From positions 17,087,501 through 17,151,500 of the forward strand of contig NC_079881.1 in assembly GCF_029227915.1 (NCBI RefSeq): a DNA stretch of 64,000 bases, written 5' to 3'. Both the position numbers and the translations under genes were made by a program. This stretch comes from Hydractinia symbiolongicarpus. Taxonomy: Eukaryota > Cnidaria > Hydrozoa > Anthoathecata > Hydractiniidae. Shown piece by piece: positions 11,468 through 23,025 of this stretch (the first letter of the stretch is position 1; each line of letters begins with the position of its first letter). Below the pieces are notes generated by a model, which had not been told where the DNA came from, searched no databases, and saw nothing but the letters and a program-made list of their open reading frames with translations.

Positions 11468-11582
11468 GCTTATTAATCCATAATACAAAACAGGTTAATT
11501 ACTCTTCATGAGTTTTGTTAAGTAAGTAAATCCACAACGTAGCGGTGTGATAAAATTTTCTTACTTCAGAGAAACTTTACTA
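11468..11582 (-). pseudogene. Fragment of an MFSD8-like transporter gene
   Basis: This stretch matches 14404-14515 inside the intact transporter gene with only a few substitutions and small insertions. On the minus strand it still reads LTKLMKSN, then a TAA stop, then PVLYYGLIS, where the intact gene reads LTKLMKTNQPVLYYGLIS. It is a broken partial duplicate lying about 2 kb downstream of the parent. The rest of the copy is not detectable around it. Confidence 0.8.
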
Positions 11583-13442
11583 AAAATACTTTTACGTATT
11601 TGTTATTTCTATGTTAAGCGTTTTTAATCACTCTATCTGACTATCAGGTTAAAAAAATATTTTCCTATATAAACGGAGGGGTTGCATTCGAGGGCTGAAA
11701 TATGCTGATATCAGCACCACATTTTTTCGAAATTACCCAGGGTTCCTCGACGTTGTTCATCATATTACGCAACTTTAGCAAAGAAGACTGCTGACGGTAA
11801 TTTTACGTCACATAATACGCCATGTTTGCCGCGTTTTTTATAGTTTTTTATACCGCGGACACCAATATGGCTGTAGGGACTAATCGGTTTGAAATTAATT
11901 TACAATATTTATATTAATATATTTCATAAAAAAAACTTTTTCTGTTTAGGTGTTTTTAATTTCCTGCAAAAAAAGGCGTTGTATAGCTTATGTGATAATA
12001 GGGTAAGAATGGAAAATATACACATTCTGCGGGACATTGGTTTTAAACCTAAAAATTCTCAGCAAGAAAGTTGAATAATTATAAATCACAAAATCACAAA
12101 AATTTATCTTAGAAAATCTTAATTTTAGATAATGCAAAAGAAATCCTTGTGAAATTTTGTTTGATGTTCTTGTAAAAAGAAATACTTCACACTGCGTATA
12201 TGGGGTAACTTAATGAACAATAAAATTTTCCCAGATGTTCTCAGATATGTTTACTATAAGCTAAAAACTGTGATGTAATTTTTCTCCTAAATTTTGACTG
12301 TTAAAGCAGCTAAAGAGCTCGGTCTTAGCTATAGCGAAAAAGTTTAATATTTAATTATCTAGTATCAACTAATAAACGCTAGTTTATTCCTAAATCTAGC
12401 CTTAGGGTAGCTAAGCTACGTGTAAGAACAACAGCAAACAACGTCGAGGCTGTTCTCTTTTGTAAACATACCTGGTGGTATTTTGTATAAGTACCAAATT
12501 TTATTTGTACACTTCTTGTGCTTATGAGTGAAATCAAAGTGCCCAGTACGTAGATCTGAAAAATTTATGTCATTGTCTCACTCTTTACGAATAACACCAC
12601 GCAACAATGAAACCGTGCTTTGCTATTTCCCGTAACCTATACCGAGATTTTGTTGTGAGACATAACAGAATTAATTGTTTTTAAATTGTCGCTCAAAGCT
12701 ACCATTAAATGAAAATAATTTTAAATTTTGTTATTCTGCCAGGTGATTCTGTGATAATATTATAATCCACACCCTGGGAACAAAATACAGAAAATAGACA
12801 ATCTGTTTTTTACGTCACAATTTATAACTCTATAATTATTAAAAAAACAGGAATCAATTAAAGGACCCCTTTTATAATATCTAAATCAATTAACACATTA
12901 TATCAACCGAAAGGCGCCATGGGGATGGCTTTGAAATCGGCTTAGAGAGTAATTACAAGGGCTCCAAAAAGATTCAAGTAAATTGTTATAAGCATTTTAC
13001 AGTCTTTAAAAATAATTTTTTTTAATTAAATTTTCTATAGCTATATTCGAAATTAGAAACGTTTTATTCTTTCGGTGGTAAAGTAAGCAAAAGTCTGGCA
13101 AACATATTAAATATCAGTAAAATCGTGAGTTTGTTTTAACAAGCAAACAAAGACAATATTAGGAGCTTAAATTGTTAAAAAAATGCTATGTTACTAGATT
13201 AAAAACTAATACTTTTCCAACCCCGTTGAACCCCTTAACAAAATGTTTTGCATTTAAATAATTTTCCCTTTCCTAAGCACTATTTTATAAATATTGTAAC
13301 TAAAATGTTGTCGTAATTTGTTTTCAAATGTGATTGTTACTTATCAAAGGTCTGACAGACACGAAAGAAGTCGTACAAGCATCTGTCGAAAAACATTTAG
13401 ACCTGTATAACTGGATACATCAATTCTTGCATCAATTCTTAC
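11583..13442. other. No gene recognised; may hold the last exon(s) of the transporter
   Basis: AT-rich. The transporter gene upstream on the minus strand ends in a splice donor, so a C-terminal exon should lie here or further left, but I could not identify one. Confidence 0.3.
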
Positions 13443-14583
13443 TTTCTGAATAGCTTTGATGTTGCGATGACACCAGCTTGGAAAATGCAACAACTAAAAA
13501 CAATTGTTCGCTAAAATCGACAAAAATTGTGGTAAGAAGGTATAGCAGTAACATGGCGACTTTGATGCTGAAAAATAGATGAACAGACACAAATATATAT
13601 TGGCAAGTCAATAATATGACCAGGGAAACCTGTCCTAATACTCCAATCCAGAAAACAACCACAGATCCGGTTTTGGTTTTAATGACTACAAGACAAGGTA
13701 ACAAGAGTCCGATACCTTGGAAGATAAGACCAGCAGAAATCCATTTGTACGACATCAATAATACATTCAGCACAAGAAAGGGGAAATTTCTGCCAGATGA
13801 GATGGAACCAATGACACTGGAAAATGTCAAAGCAAACATAAACATTAAAACTTTTGATTTAAACGCCTTTTTTACGACTTTAATACCATTGCTCTTTGAA
13901 ACATCTCCTATTATAGAGGATGACTTATCTGTAGATGCTGCTTCCTTCATATCATATTCTCTTGATAAATCATGCGCAAAACACACAACACAGCATTGTA
14001 TACAGATGATAGTAACGAGGAGAAGAATACCTGATATATTTCCATATCCAACTCGTAATTGACCGAAACAAAAATCGATTTCTGCAAACGGAAGTACGAC
14101 ACAAGGTCCAATCATAAATCCTAATGTCGCTGATACAATTAGATAGGCAAACTTACTTTGTATTTCTTCAGATGGGTATGATCTTGCTGTTTCACCGATA
14201 ATTAACGGTTGTAATATAATAACACATCCATTGAGGAGTTTCCCTGTGAAAGGAAAGAGCGGAGACACTGAAATAACGTATAAAATACTGCCTAACATGG
14301 ACACAAAATTTATAATGATAATAATCAGCTTAATACGTCTTGTTTTGTCAGCGAATCTTGCCACTACGGAAGATAACAGAAATGGCAGAATATAAACTGC
14401 AGCGCTTATTAATCCATAATACAAAACGGGTTGATTAGTCTTCATGAGTTTTGTTAAGTAAAACCACAACGTAGCCGTGTTTATACTTTTCTCAAATTCA
14501 GCGAAAAAATATAATAACATATATACAAAGAAGGTGGTTTTTCGTTTCTGCTCCCATTCTTTTATATCAACCAAATTATTCAT
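13443..14583 (-). CDS. MFS transporter, MFSD8 (CLN7)-like, main exon
   Basis: An intact reading frame of about 380 residues from ATG at 14583-14581. It starts WEQKRKTTFFVYMLLYFF, followed by alternating hydrophobic helices (about 10 membrane segments). Family traits seen: FADKTRRIK after helix 2 (the MFS loop 2-3 signature), GETARSYPSEEIQSKFAYL after helix 4 and LGFMIGPC in helix 5, the order found in MFSD8-like proteins of the major facilitator superfamily. Family knowledge: MFSD8 is a lysosomal membrane transporter/chloride channel about 500 residues long. Here the frame stops early after SQHQSYSE, but the bases A|GTAAGA at 13443-13437 make a good donor, so the remaining helices probably lie in a further exon. 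Substrate unknown. A partial duplicate sits at 11468-11582. Confidence 0.75.
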
Positions 14584-14879
14584 ATCTACACTTTGGTGTG
14601 TTAACGTGATATGTGCCTTCGTAATGAGGATACGTTCTTAAAGAATGTGTGTTTCAACCACAATTTCATTTTTGAGTAATTGTTTGATTGGATTTAGTTA
14701 ATTACAAACTTTACATATATTTTTTAGCTGTCATTCTTTATCTCTGTTTAATACTTCATAATGAACATTAATTTTTAGCTTTATCTTATTTTTGATCCTC
14801 ATGTCATACAAAGCTGTTTCCGCGGATCCTATTAATACAATATAATCTGATTTGTACCATGGTTGATTTGGGAAAACTG
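14584..14879. promoter_or_regulatory. Upstream flank of the transporter gene
   Basis: AT-rich flank that should contain the promoter; no specific element can be named. Confidence 0.25.
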
Positions 14880-14884
14880 GGTTC

Positions 14885-15235
14885 TAGTTCAAAACTTGCA
14901 GTAAAACTCGCGGCACAACTCGCGGCACAACTCGCGGCTGCGACTTATAACTAACGGTCGAAACTTACAACTAGCGACTGCGTATTACAAATACAAGCGT
15001 GTATCTGGTCTGTGGAATGTGTATGTCACGTAGTGGGTCAGCAAATTGTATAGCATGAAGACGTTGCTGCGACGTATAACTCACGTCCGCGACTTATGAG
15101 ATATATAACTCCCGGCCGCGACTTATAATAAGCAGCTGCAAATTATAACATGCGGCCGCAACTTGTGAATTATGACATTTGACCGTTATATATAAGTCGC
15201 AACCGCGAGTTATATGCACAAGGTTTTTACGTCCC
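14885..15235. repeat. Cluster of degenerate CGACTTATAA / CTCGCGGC repeats
   Basis: About eight spaced, diverged copies of a GCGACTTATAA-like unit in both orientations, plus three near-tandem ACTCGCGGC units at 14906-14938. The cluster is richer in CG dinucleotides than its surroundings. It could be a decayed satellite or a repeat-rich transposon interior. Confidence 0.5.
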
Positions 15236-15399
15236 TTATAATCAATGTTTCATACGGAACTATCAATGACATTATCAATCTAAAATGGATTGTGCAGCAT
15301 GTTTCAGATTTGTTCGGGTACTGACATGACTCTGAAATTTAACTGAGTGCAACCGAATAACGAAGGTCCGTAAAAAATGGGTTTTGCGATAACTTTCTG

Positions 15400-15575
15400 A
15401 AAAAAGCTGCGCGCAACCATTTTAAACAGAATACGGCTATTATTATAGAAACGCCGGGGTAAGCCACAAGTCAAGGTGTGACCCGGCGTTGAATAGGAGC
15501 CGTAAACTGTGTCACACAATCAGGTGGAGCGCGTTAGTACAGGTATACAGTATGTCGTAAATCAAGTATTTTTAC
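15400..15575. repeat. Helitron-related fragments, copy D
   Basis: 15425-15446 (AGAATACGGCTATTATTATAG) equals the 5'-terminal block of the complete Helitron, and it runs directly into 15447-15575, which matches 38398-38545 near that Helitron's 3' end. So two distant Helitron blocks are fused here, by internal deletion or by insertion of one copy into another. Confidence 0.6.
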
Positions 15576-16786
15576 TCACTGAATTGCTTTTTCGAGATCA
15601 TATGCTGCGTGAAGTTAGCAGGAACGTTTTTATATTTCACGAATATAACTCATCAAATTTTCAATGAGCATGTAATTATTTGCGGTATAATTCTGCTCCC
15701 ACACATCATCACAACATGCTTCGTCCGCCATTTTTAATTTTTATGCTTTGATCACGTGAAAACGACAATTATGATTGGTTTATAGATTACTTCTCCGCAA
15801 AAAAGAAAATCAGAGTTGAAAACATTTTCTTTTTTCGCCAAAAAATATCAAAATATTCCGCGGAAAACTTTAAATAATGCCAACGTGCATGCTCTATGTA
15901 TATTTTTCTTTCCTCGGAAAATTTCCGGTAAGTGGAAAACGGCCTTTACAAAGTACTCCAAGGGAAAAAATTATTGCAAAAGAAAATATTGCGGACAAAA
16001 AGATTGCAAATTTGGCCAAAATTCGCAATCATTTCTTCCGCAATTTAATGAAAAATAATAAAATTCGTATCTAATTTTGTCCATTTCTATGAAAAAGACG
16101 AGTTACTTCTGTCGTTGTATTGCTATATGAATGTTTATAGAGGAACCCCCGCAATTATTGGCATCGGAAGAAATTTTTAAAAGAACAAATCTTAATGATC
16201 AAGATAAAAAAAAAAATTATAAAGCCATTTCGTGGAAAAATTGATGGATCATTGCTACAATTCTCAATTATAAATTCAGTATTTCTTGACACAATACCAG
16301 ATTTGCGATCTTTAATTCCGCATTCCAAGATTGTATCACCAATTCGCAATTTTTAGTTTCGCAATTTACGATTTTTTCTACCATGAATTCGCAATCTTTA
16401 ACTTCTTTCCTTACATAAATAAATATCATTTTTTTAAAAAATCTTTTTTGTCACATATTTTATCATATTTTTGGAAAGTAATTACTTTGACGAATAACTT
16501 TTCATTAAAAAATAAACCAGCCACAATATAAGTAGTGACGGTTTTTTAAAAAACAATCATAGTTAATTTTAATTAAAGAATAATTTATTTATAAAACTTC
16601 ACCGTTTGATTTAATAGAATCAAAAAGAATTGCTCCCTTTGTGTTTTCTTTCCTTCTATGTTTATATTCAAAGGGTAGCTAAAAACGGATCTTTACATTT
16701 TCATATAATCATAAACAGAAGAACCAACAACAATATTATTAAAACATTCGAGACTAGTTCTATATTGAAAGAAAGAGGAGAGAAAG
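15576..16786. other. No gene; repeated TTCGCAA motifs
   Basis: Contains many scattered TTCGCAA/TTGCGAA and TTCCGC motifs between 15790 and 16400. No terminal repeats could be paired. Presumed 5' region of the LINE lies at its right end. Confidence 0.35.
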
Positions 16787-17505
16787 ATGGCGGACGGACG
16801 TGTGTGCGTGTTTTTATTAATTTTATTATTGTTAATGGCTGGGGATATTGAAAAATGTCCAGGTCCATGGAAAGAACAGGATTTTACAATTGTGCACCAG
16901 AATAATCGAGGTTTGTCAAGTAAATTGGAATTATTAACTTACTTTATTAAAAATCATAACATCAAGATTTGTGGAGTAACAGAAACTTTGTTAAATGATT
17001 CTTTGCGTTCGTTTATTAATATTTCTGGATATACATTTGAACGGAGAGACCGTGTTTCGCCGTGAGGAGGAGTTGGCCCTTACATTAGCAACAGCTTAAA
17101 TTATGTTAGAAGACTCGATTTGGAAACTTATGATGTCGAATGCATTTGGTTAGAAATATTTTCCGATTACACCGAATACCTTAAAACACCTCAGTAAAAA
17201 CTTTAACAATAATTTTCAAAAAACTTTAACAAAAATAAATAACGGAAACAAAGAACTCATAATACTGGGACACATTAACTGTAATTATCTTATAAAAAAT
17301 AACAATAAACCGTTGTAAGATTTACTATCATTAAATGGCCTTATACAAACCATCAAGGGACCAGCAAGAATTACGGACACCACTGAGTCGCTTATTGATG
17401 TTATTTTGACAACAAAAGCCGAGAATCTAATGGAAATTAAAATCGTTTCAACCGCGCTGAGTGCAAAAGAAAACTTAATAACATTAAACAACAGTATGAA
17501 ACAAT
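16787..17505 (+). pseudogene. LINE leader with 2A-like motif and broken AP endonuclease
   Basis: The protein begins MADGRVC, then a run of hydrophobic residues (FLLILLLLMA) and GDIEKCPGP at codons 19-27 (16841-16867). That matches the shape of a signal-peptide-like 2A sequence at the start of some LINE proteins, except that the usual Asn is Cys. It continues as endonuclease: NNRGLSSKLELL, ICGVTETLL. A TGA at 17063-17065 interrupts it, and a later stretch lacks sequence between WLEIF and KHLSKNF. The GDFN-type catalytic motif reads GHIN, so the active-site Asp is lost. The end resembles endonuclease again (DTTESLIDVIL). Inactive as endonuclease. Confidence 0.75.
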
Positions 17506-17519
17506 AAAATGTAGAGATT

Positions 17520-18105
17520 ATTTAAATTACAATTCTGTTGAATTATCTCGCGATTTGAGTAATGAAAACTGGGATTCAGTTTATGCTGAACGAAATCCTA
17601 ATAACGCCTGGGATACATTGAGAGATATTGTAAGTCGGAATTTCAACACGCATGCCCCAAATATTACCAAAAAAGTCAAGGGTAAAAAATCACCATGGTT
17701 GACACGTGATATAAAATCGGAAATGAATTACCGAGACACGTTGAACAGAAATTTTCGTAACTCAAGAACTCCCACTGACTTTGAAAAATTCAAGAGTCAA
17801 AGAAGCAAAGTAAATAACCATTTTAGAAAGGCTAGAAACGAACATAGTAGGACACTCCTGCAGGAAACGGCAAACGATCCTAAACGATTTTGGAAAACAT
17901 TGAAAAGAACTTTTCCCTTAAAAGAAAAAATCTCAACAGTTAAATCTTTTATTATTGACGTCATAAGAAACTCAAATGCAAAATCTATCGCATCACGTTT
18001 TTGTTCTTACTTCTCTACCACCGTTTCGAAACTGAAAGCCAAGGCAATGCCACTGAAAAATTTCATCTGGGCAAAACCGAAGGAAAGTAATTTGAAAACA
18101 AGTAC
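17520..18105 (+). pseudogene. LINE linker between endonuclease and RT
   Basis: Basic, Arg/Lys-rich open segment typical of the region between endonuclease and RT in CR1/L2-like elements (KSPWLTRDIKSEMNYRD, KSQRSKVNNHFRKARNEH, DPKRFWKTLKR). The frame must shift by one base near 18100 to continue as EFTEVTVNEVFMHLKKLKRS into the RT. Confidence 0.75.
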
Positions 18106-18144
18106 TACCTTGAGTTCACTGAGGTCACAGTTAATGAAGTTTTC

Positions 18145-19617
18145 ATGCATCTCAAGAAACTCAAACGTAGTAAGGCTTGTGATTCTGCCGATCTCCCACC
18201 AGGCATGTTGAAAGACAGCGCAAAACACTTAGCAAAGCCTCTTTGCCATGTCATCAATGCCTCACTAAGATCTGGTATAATACCGTCCGATTTCAAGCTG
18301 GGACAAGTGACGCCCATTCACAAATCAGGACGTAAAGATGACATGGACAATTATCGTCCAATTACCGTCTTGCCTGTTTGTTCGAAAATTCTGGAAAAAT
18401 GTATTCACAACCAGTTATGTAAATTTCTAGAACAGAAGAAACTGTTATCTGAAACTCAATATGGCTTTAGAAAGAAAAGAAACACGGAACTTGCTGCCAC
18501 ACTATTTCTTGACACAATAAGAAGGAATTTAGACAATGGAGAGTTAACTGGTGCATTCTTCATAGATCTTAGCAAAGCTTTTGATTCGCTAAGTCACGCA
18601 CAAATCATTGAAAGCCTGAAAAGTCATAGTGTTAGAGGAATTGAAAAGGAACTTTTCATTGACTACCTCTTTGGTCGGAAGCAAACTGTGAAAATAAATA
18701 ATGAAACATCTGAACCTGAGTCAGTAACCTGTGGTGTACCGCAGGGCTCGATTTTAGGTCCCCTTTTATTCTTAATTACATTCAATGACATTGGCAGCGT
18801 CCTTTCAAACTGTAAAATACTGACATACGCTGATGACACTGTCATTTATGTTTTTGGTAAAACAAAAGATAGCATCGAAAAATTGTTGACTGATGACTTC
18901 AATCGTGTTACAGACTGGCTCGAAATGAACGATCTTGTTATAAATATGAAAAAAGGGAAAACGGAATGCATGCTGTTTGGCACTACCCAACGTATCAAAA
19001 ATAAAACCTTGGATATAGATTATCGGCATCAATCACTCTCTTTCACCAACTCCTACAAGTATCTTGGTGTAAAATTGGACCAAACTCTTTCACTATGTGA
19101 GCACATCGAGTCGACATACAAGAAAGTTAGAGGGAGATTATACTTGCTTCAGAGAATCAGACCTCAGTTAACCATCGAGACTGCATCAACAATTTACAAG
19201 ACCATGTTGATACTAGTTTTCACGTATTGTTCAATCATTACATGTTATTCTAAGACGACGTTTCAGCTAAAGTTGGAAAATTTAGAAAAGCGAGCAAATC
19301 GTATTATATTCAAGAAAAACGTGCCAAGAAAATCTAAACCAGCATCAATTAAAAATCTGTTAAGGAAACGTCTTTGCCTTCAAGTTTTCAAGTGTGTTCA
19401 TGGAGACGTGTGTGAAAACTTTGTAAATTATTTCGAAAAAATGACAAACAACACAAGAAATAAAAATCATTTACCACGACTTCCTAAGATTAAGCTGGAA
19501 TCAAGTAGAAAAAGTTTCTTTTTTAATGGTGCAAAAACTTTCAACGAGCTTCCTCTGAAAATACGTGCTTCGAAATCAATAGAAGATTTTGTAAAATTAT
19601 ATGAAGATTTTTTTTAA
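18145..19617 (+). CDS. LINE reverse transcriptase domain, frame intact
   Basis: 490 codons open. RT motifs in order: VTPIHKSGRKDDMDNYRPI (residues about 55-73), motif A FFIDLSKAFDSL (about 140-151), motif B GVPQGSILGPLLF (about 197-209), and motif C YADD at residues 228-231 (18826-18837). A C-terminal part with YLGVKLDQTL (thumb) and a conserved FFFNGAKTFNELP tail follows, as in CR1/L2-like elements. Catalytic Asp residues are present. The start codon shown is internal; the true protein starts upstream at 16787 and is broken there. Confidence 0.9.
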   Translation: MHLKKLKRSKACDSADLPPGMLKDSAKHLAKPLCHVINASLRSGIIPSDFKLGQVTPIHKSGRKDDMDNYRPITVLPVCSKILEKCIHNQLCKFLEQKKLLSETQYGFRKKRNTELAATLFLDTIRRNLDNGELTGAFFIDLSKAFDSLSHAQIIESLKSHSVRGIEKELFIDYLFGRKQTVKINNETSEPESVTCGVPQGSILGPLLFLITFNDIGSVLSNCKILTYADDTVIYVFGKTKDSIEKLLTDDFNRVTDWLEMNDLVINMKKGKTECMLFGTTQRIKNKTLDIDYRHQSLSFTNSYKYLGVKLDQTLSLCEHIESTYKKVRGRLYLLQRIRPQLTIETASTIYKTMLILVFTYCSIITCYSKTTFQLKLENLEKRANRIIFKKNVPRKSKPASIKNLLRKRLCLQVFKCVHGDVCENFVNYFEKMTNNTRNKNHLPRLPKIKLESSRKSFFFNGAKTFNELPLKIRASKSIEDFVKLYEDFF

Positions 19618-19785
19618 TTTGTAAATATTAATTTACTAACACATTTTTAGTTATTATTCTAAATTTTATTACTATTTTTGGGGGGCTGGGAAACAGGACC
19701 CATGGAAGAACAGAAATTTTGTAATTATACATATTTTGTATATTTTACTAATTTTTGAATGGAAAAATCCTGCGTAAATATTTGT

Positions 19786-19787
19786 TA

Positions 19788-19866
<79 letters not shown>

Positions 19867-19868
19867 AT
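19786..19868 (+). repeat. (AAAT)n tail of the LINE
   Basis: About 21 AAAT units directly at the 3' end of the LINE, 168 bp after its stop codon. Short tandem tails of this kind are normal for CR1/L2-like elements. Confidence 0.9.
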
Positions 19869-20957
19869 CTTGATTCCGATGTTGTTACTTCTTTTCACTA
19901 ATTTATGATCGAATGTTAATAACAGTCGAATAAAAGATTAAGTGAGAAGCAGTAGGATGTTATAAACCAGCGGCAAAAAATCACAAAACAGCGTAGATTT
20001 AAAAATGGAGGGAAACTTTAATTTATGAACGAGAAATTTCCAAACAGAGGGAAATTCTAAAATAATCATGTTAACCACGGGAAGGAAGTTTCACGTAAGC
20101 ATTTAATTAAAAAATAGATTGATAACCATGTTGGGTCAACAAAGTGATAAAATCCTCATTAAACTAATTTTATGGGGGAAGAAAATTTAATTTTTAATTG
20201 CTCTGTTATTGTTTTTAAGCCAGTTAAAGGACATGTAAAGGACACGAAGAAGGACATGTATTGTTAACAAACGTAAGTCTGTATTCTTGTTTCCTTTCTT
20301 TTTTTATTTCGAAGCGGTATTCTGGTAACTTTCTCGTTTTCTCTCTTTATTTGTTAGTCCAACAAAATTAGACAGCTATGCCTTAAAAACGTAAAATACG
20401 ATAAAAATTGAAACGATTTGAATGTTGTTGTCTAGTACAAGTAAATCAAAAAGACTCAATTCTTATCAACCATCCTAGCTTATCGTTTAACGTGAAGTGA
20501 TTGAATGCTATCTGTTTTTGCACAACTAAACCCTACATCAAGTTTAATGCTTCATCTTATAGCTTGAGACTTATTGCGTTACATTCGCCTTCAAGCAGTG
20601 ATTTTATTCTTAAGTTGTGACTAAGCTGCGTTAAATAGAACCATTTAGAGCTATTTTAGTGTTTAATTTAAACTGTATTCAATATTATTATTTTGATTTT
20701 TAGAAGCATATTTTAGAAGCATATTTTGCGTACGATATACACTCAAAAGCCTAATTGGAAAAACAATGAAATTGTTTTACCTTGCCATATCAACATAATG
20801 TTGCCTGACTGATAAAAAAAGTAAGTACAAAAAATATAAATGAAAATTTACACAAGGCTTCAGAAAAGTGTTATCAGTCTAGTAAACTCTCATTAAAACT
20901 CAAGTTTATAAAAAAAGACTTTAAAATTGCGAGGGATAAAAATTTTTATTGACGAAG
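19869..20957. other. No feature seen
   Basis: AT-rich sequence without recognised coding or terminal repeats. Confidence 0.4.
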
Positions 20958-21030
20958 TACTTTAATTGGAGAAACTTTCGCGAAAATGGCAAAAAATCGC
21001 GAATTCGCAAAAGTTTCTCCTATTAAAGTA
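20958..21030. repeat. Short inverted repeat, 21-bp arms
   Basis: 20958-20978 and 21010-21030 are inverted with one mismatch; the loop holds further CGCGAA/TTCGCAA partial pairing. Likely a small palindromic MITE. Confidence 0.6.
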
Positions 21031-21530
21031 GCTAATTATGCACCTATGCAAAACAAAAAATGTATATCTGGAGAACGTTGGCTTCATTCTTAAACAACGG
21101 TGTGTAGTAAAGATAGCTTGAAAATATACCTGTCCTGTAATAAATAACAGGGCATACAAATTGCCGAACTTAGTAACTAGCCTTATCTCTAATAATGCCG
21201 GGCTCTTTTGATGTCCATAGCATCGGAGGTGGGGTGGGCATAAAGTGCCTGCCGGACATATATCTGAAACTAATTAAGCTGTCAAAGCAGGCGCCGGTAC
21301 TTTATGCCCCCTCTCCAACCATACTGATAGGGTTAAGGATTGGTAAACTTTTCCAATCAACACACCAAGCTATATAATATTATACATTAATTCCCTTGCG
21401 TGAGTGAGCATATAAGTCTACTTAACCAAAATCTCAAGTCACTTTTTTATGGCTCGCGTATTCCTCCCAAAAGCGTGGCGTTGCGCTAAAATTCAATAAA
21501 ATAAAGTAAATCGCAAAACAGGACTTTATT
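21031..21530. other. No gene; weak inverted repeat at 21228-21313
   Basis: GGGCATAAAGT with GCCTGC at the left and GCAGGC with ACTTTATGCCC at the right form a loose inverted pair. No coding sequence recognised. Confidence 0.3.
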
Positions 21531-21534
21531 TGCT

Positions 21535-21890
21535 GGTTAGTTTAATGCTGTACGGGGCCGTTATTGTTAAAATAATTTTGGTTTTACCCCTAACTTAGCA
21601 TCCGCATGCCGTATCTCACGAAAACAAGTTCTTTTTTTATAACTTTTGTACTTATTTCCTTAAAATAAATCTATTAAACAAAGCATGCCAATTTTTCCAT
21701 CACCAGATTAGTTTAATTTTTTTTTCGACTTCCATTTCTGTGTTATGGGACCGAGGTTTCTATTGTAACAAAAAATAAACTGTTGTTGTGGAGTATAAAA
21801 ACTTGGTATTAGAAATATTCGTACGATAATATAGCGTCTCAGAGAGAATTTATTGGAAATGTATACAATTTTGTACATTTCCAATCCATG
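21535..21890. repeat. Dispersed repeat, copy 1 (second copy at 56865-57335)
   Basis: Shares blocks with 56865-57335 in the same order: GGCCGT, GCCGTATCTCAC(G/A)AAAACAAGTT, AAACAAAGCAT, CCATTTCT..TATGGGA. Both copies end with a small hairpin (here 21852-21885, 12-bp arms) of the form ..GTATACA..ACTTCC/ATTTCC. Family unknown. Confidence 0.55.
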
Positions 21891-22377
21891 TTTTTTTTTT
21901 AATAAACGTTAATTTTACTTGATATTCTTGTTTGCCTGGGTAGGTACAAAGGTTGCAATGACATGGTGATTTAATGATGCAATTACAGAGAGTTCATTTT
22001 TTTAAATCAGATACAGTCCGATGATGAAACTGATACTGACTTGTTTGTTTTTAAAATAACAGGATCTTTCCATAGCTTCAGACCTTGCGAGCTTGGCTTT
22101 ATAATTTACAGTGCTATATCTGAACAGATCGTATATTTTATTGATTACCTTATCGGACAAAGAATGTCGGAAAAAAGTGACGAAATTTTTCGAAGGTGAC
22201 GAAAATTTTATCGGACGAAAATTTTGTCTGACGAAATATTTTGTTCAAACGTAGCTGGAAATTTTGGTCATGTGTGATAAAACAAAAAATATCACCTGAA
22301 GAAAATTATGGGATAAGGCAATAAAACAGTAATTTCGAAAACCATATTTATTTTTTAACATCTAAAATGACTTTCCA

Positions 22378-22564
<187 letters not shown>

Positions 22565-22579
22565 CTACAGCATCGAATC

Positions 22580-23025
22580 CCTGTGTAATCTTTTCTGGTT
22601 GTGTGCATAATTGTTTATACAACTGGACAATCCATGATGCATATAGCGGTTTGAGATCCGACAACTTGGACGAAATTTTATTGTCAGTTGGAGTCACGCT
22701 TTGATTAAGTTACGTTGCCACTAAATTCGAACACCATTCATTATACAGATTCTGGATGAATGATTTTGCTGCTTTGTTAACGCTGGTGTCCAACGGCTGA
22801 AATTTATTGGTCAAATTGTGTAACTACTTCACAATGGTTTTCTGAACAGAGTTCCTTAAGTGTATCATTGTCCTGATATTTAAATGTTTCCATGATTATT
22901 AGAGAATACTGCTCCTTTGGATATACCATTTCTTTTTTGGCTTTTGATAGGTAAGGAATGATTTTTGAAAGAGGAGAGCAGAAAAATAGATTGGTTTGTA
23001 CATTCCACTCAACACTGACCGTCAC
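22580..23025 (-). pseudogene. Decayed DDE_1 (pogo/jerky-like) transposase, C-terminal part
   Basis: Minus-strand frames read VSVEWNVQTNLFFCSPLSK, YPKEQYSLIIMETFKYQ, ELCSENHCEVV, then HNLTNKFQPLDTSVNKAAK and [20 protein letters not shown]. Family knowledge: a ...MDTFKGQ... motif with the second catalytic Asp, followed by N-x-T-x-x-x-QPLD and N-K, is characteristic of DDE_1 transposases. Here the position expected to be Asp is Glu (METFKYQ), and stops break the chain. The N-terminal DNA-binding part is not found. Confidence 0.65.

Larger units (their letters stand above)
16787..19868 (+). mobile_element. CR1/L2-like non-LTR retrotransposon, degenerate
   Basis: A LINE of the Jockey superclade: an AP-type endonuclease region, a linker, a reverse transcriptase and an A-rich repeat tail, in that order. 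Likely start ATG at 16787. The tail is (AAAT)n at 19786-19868. The copy is not autonomous: the endonuclease region has a TGA, a deletion and shifts, and a one-base shift separates linker from RT near 18100. The RT frame itself remains open for 490 codons. Target-site duplications were not found because the exact 5' end is uncertain. Confidence 0.85.

Noticed and set aside
13616-14062. 148-codon plus-strand frame
   Set aside because: Antisense to the MFS transporter, whose hydrophobic helices and family motifs show the minus strand is coding.
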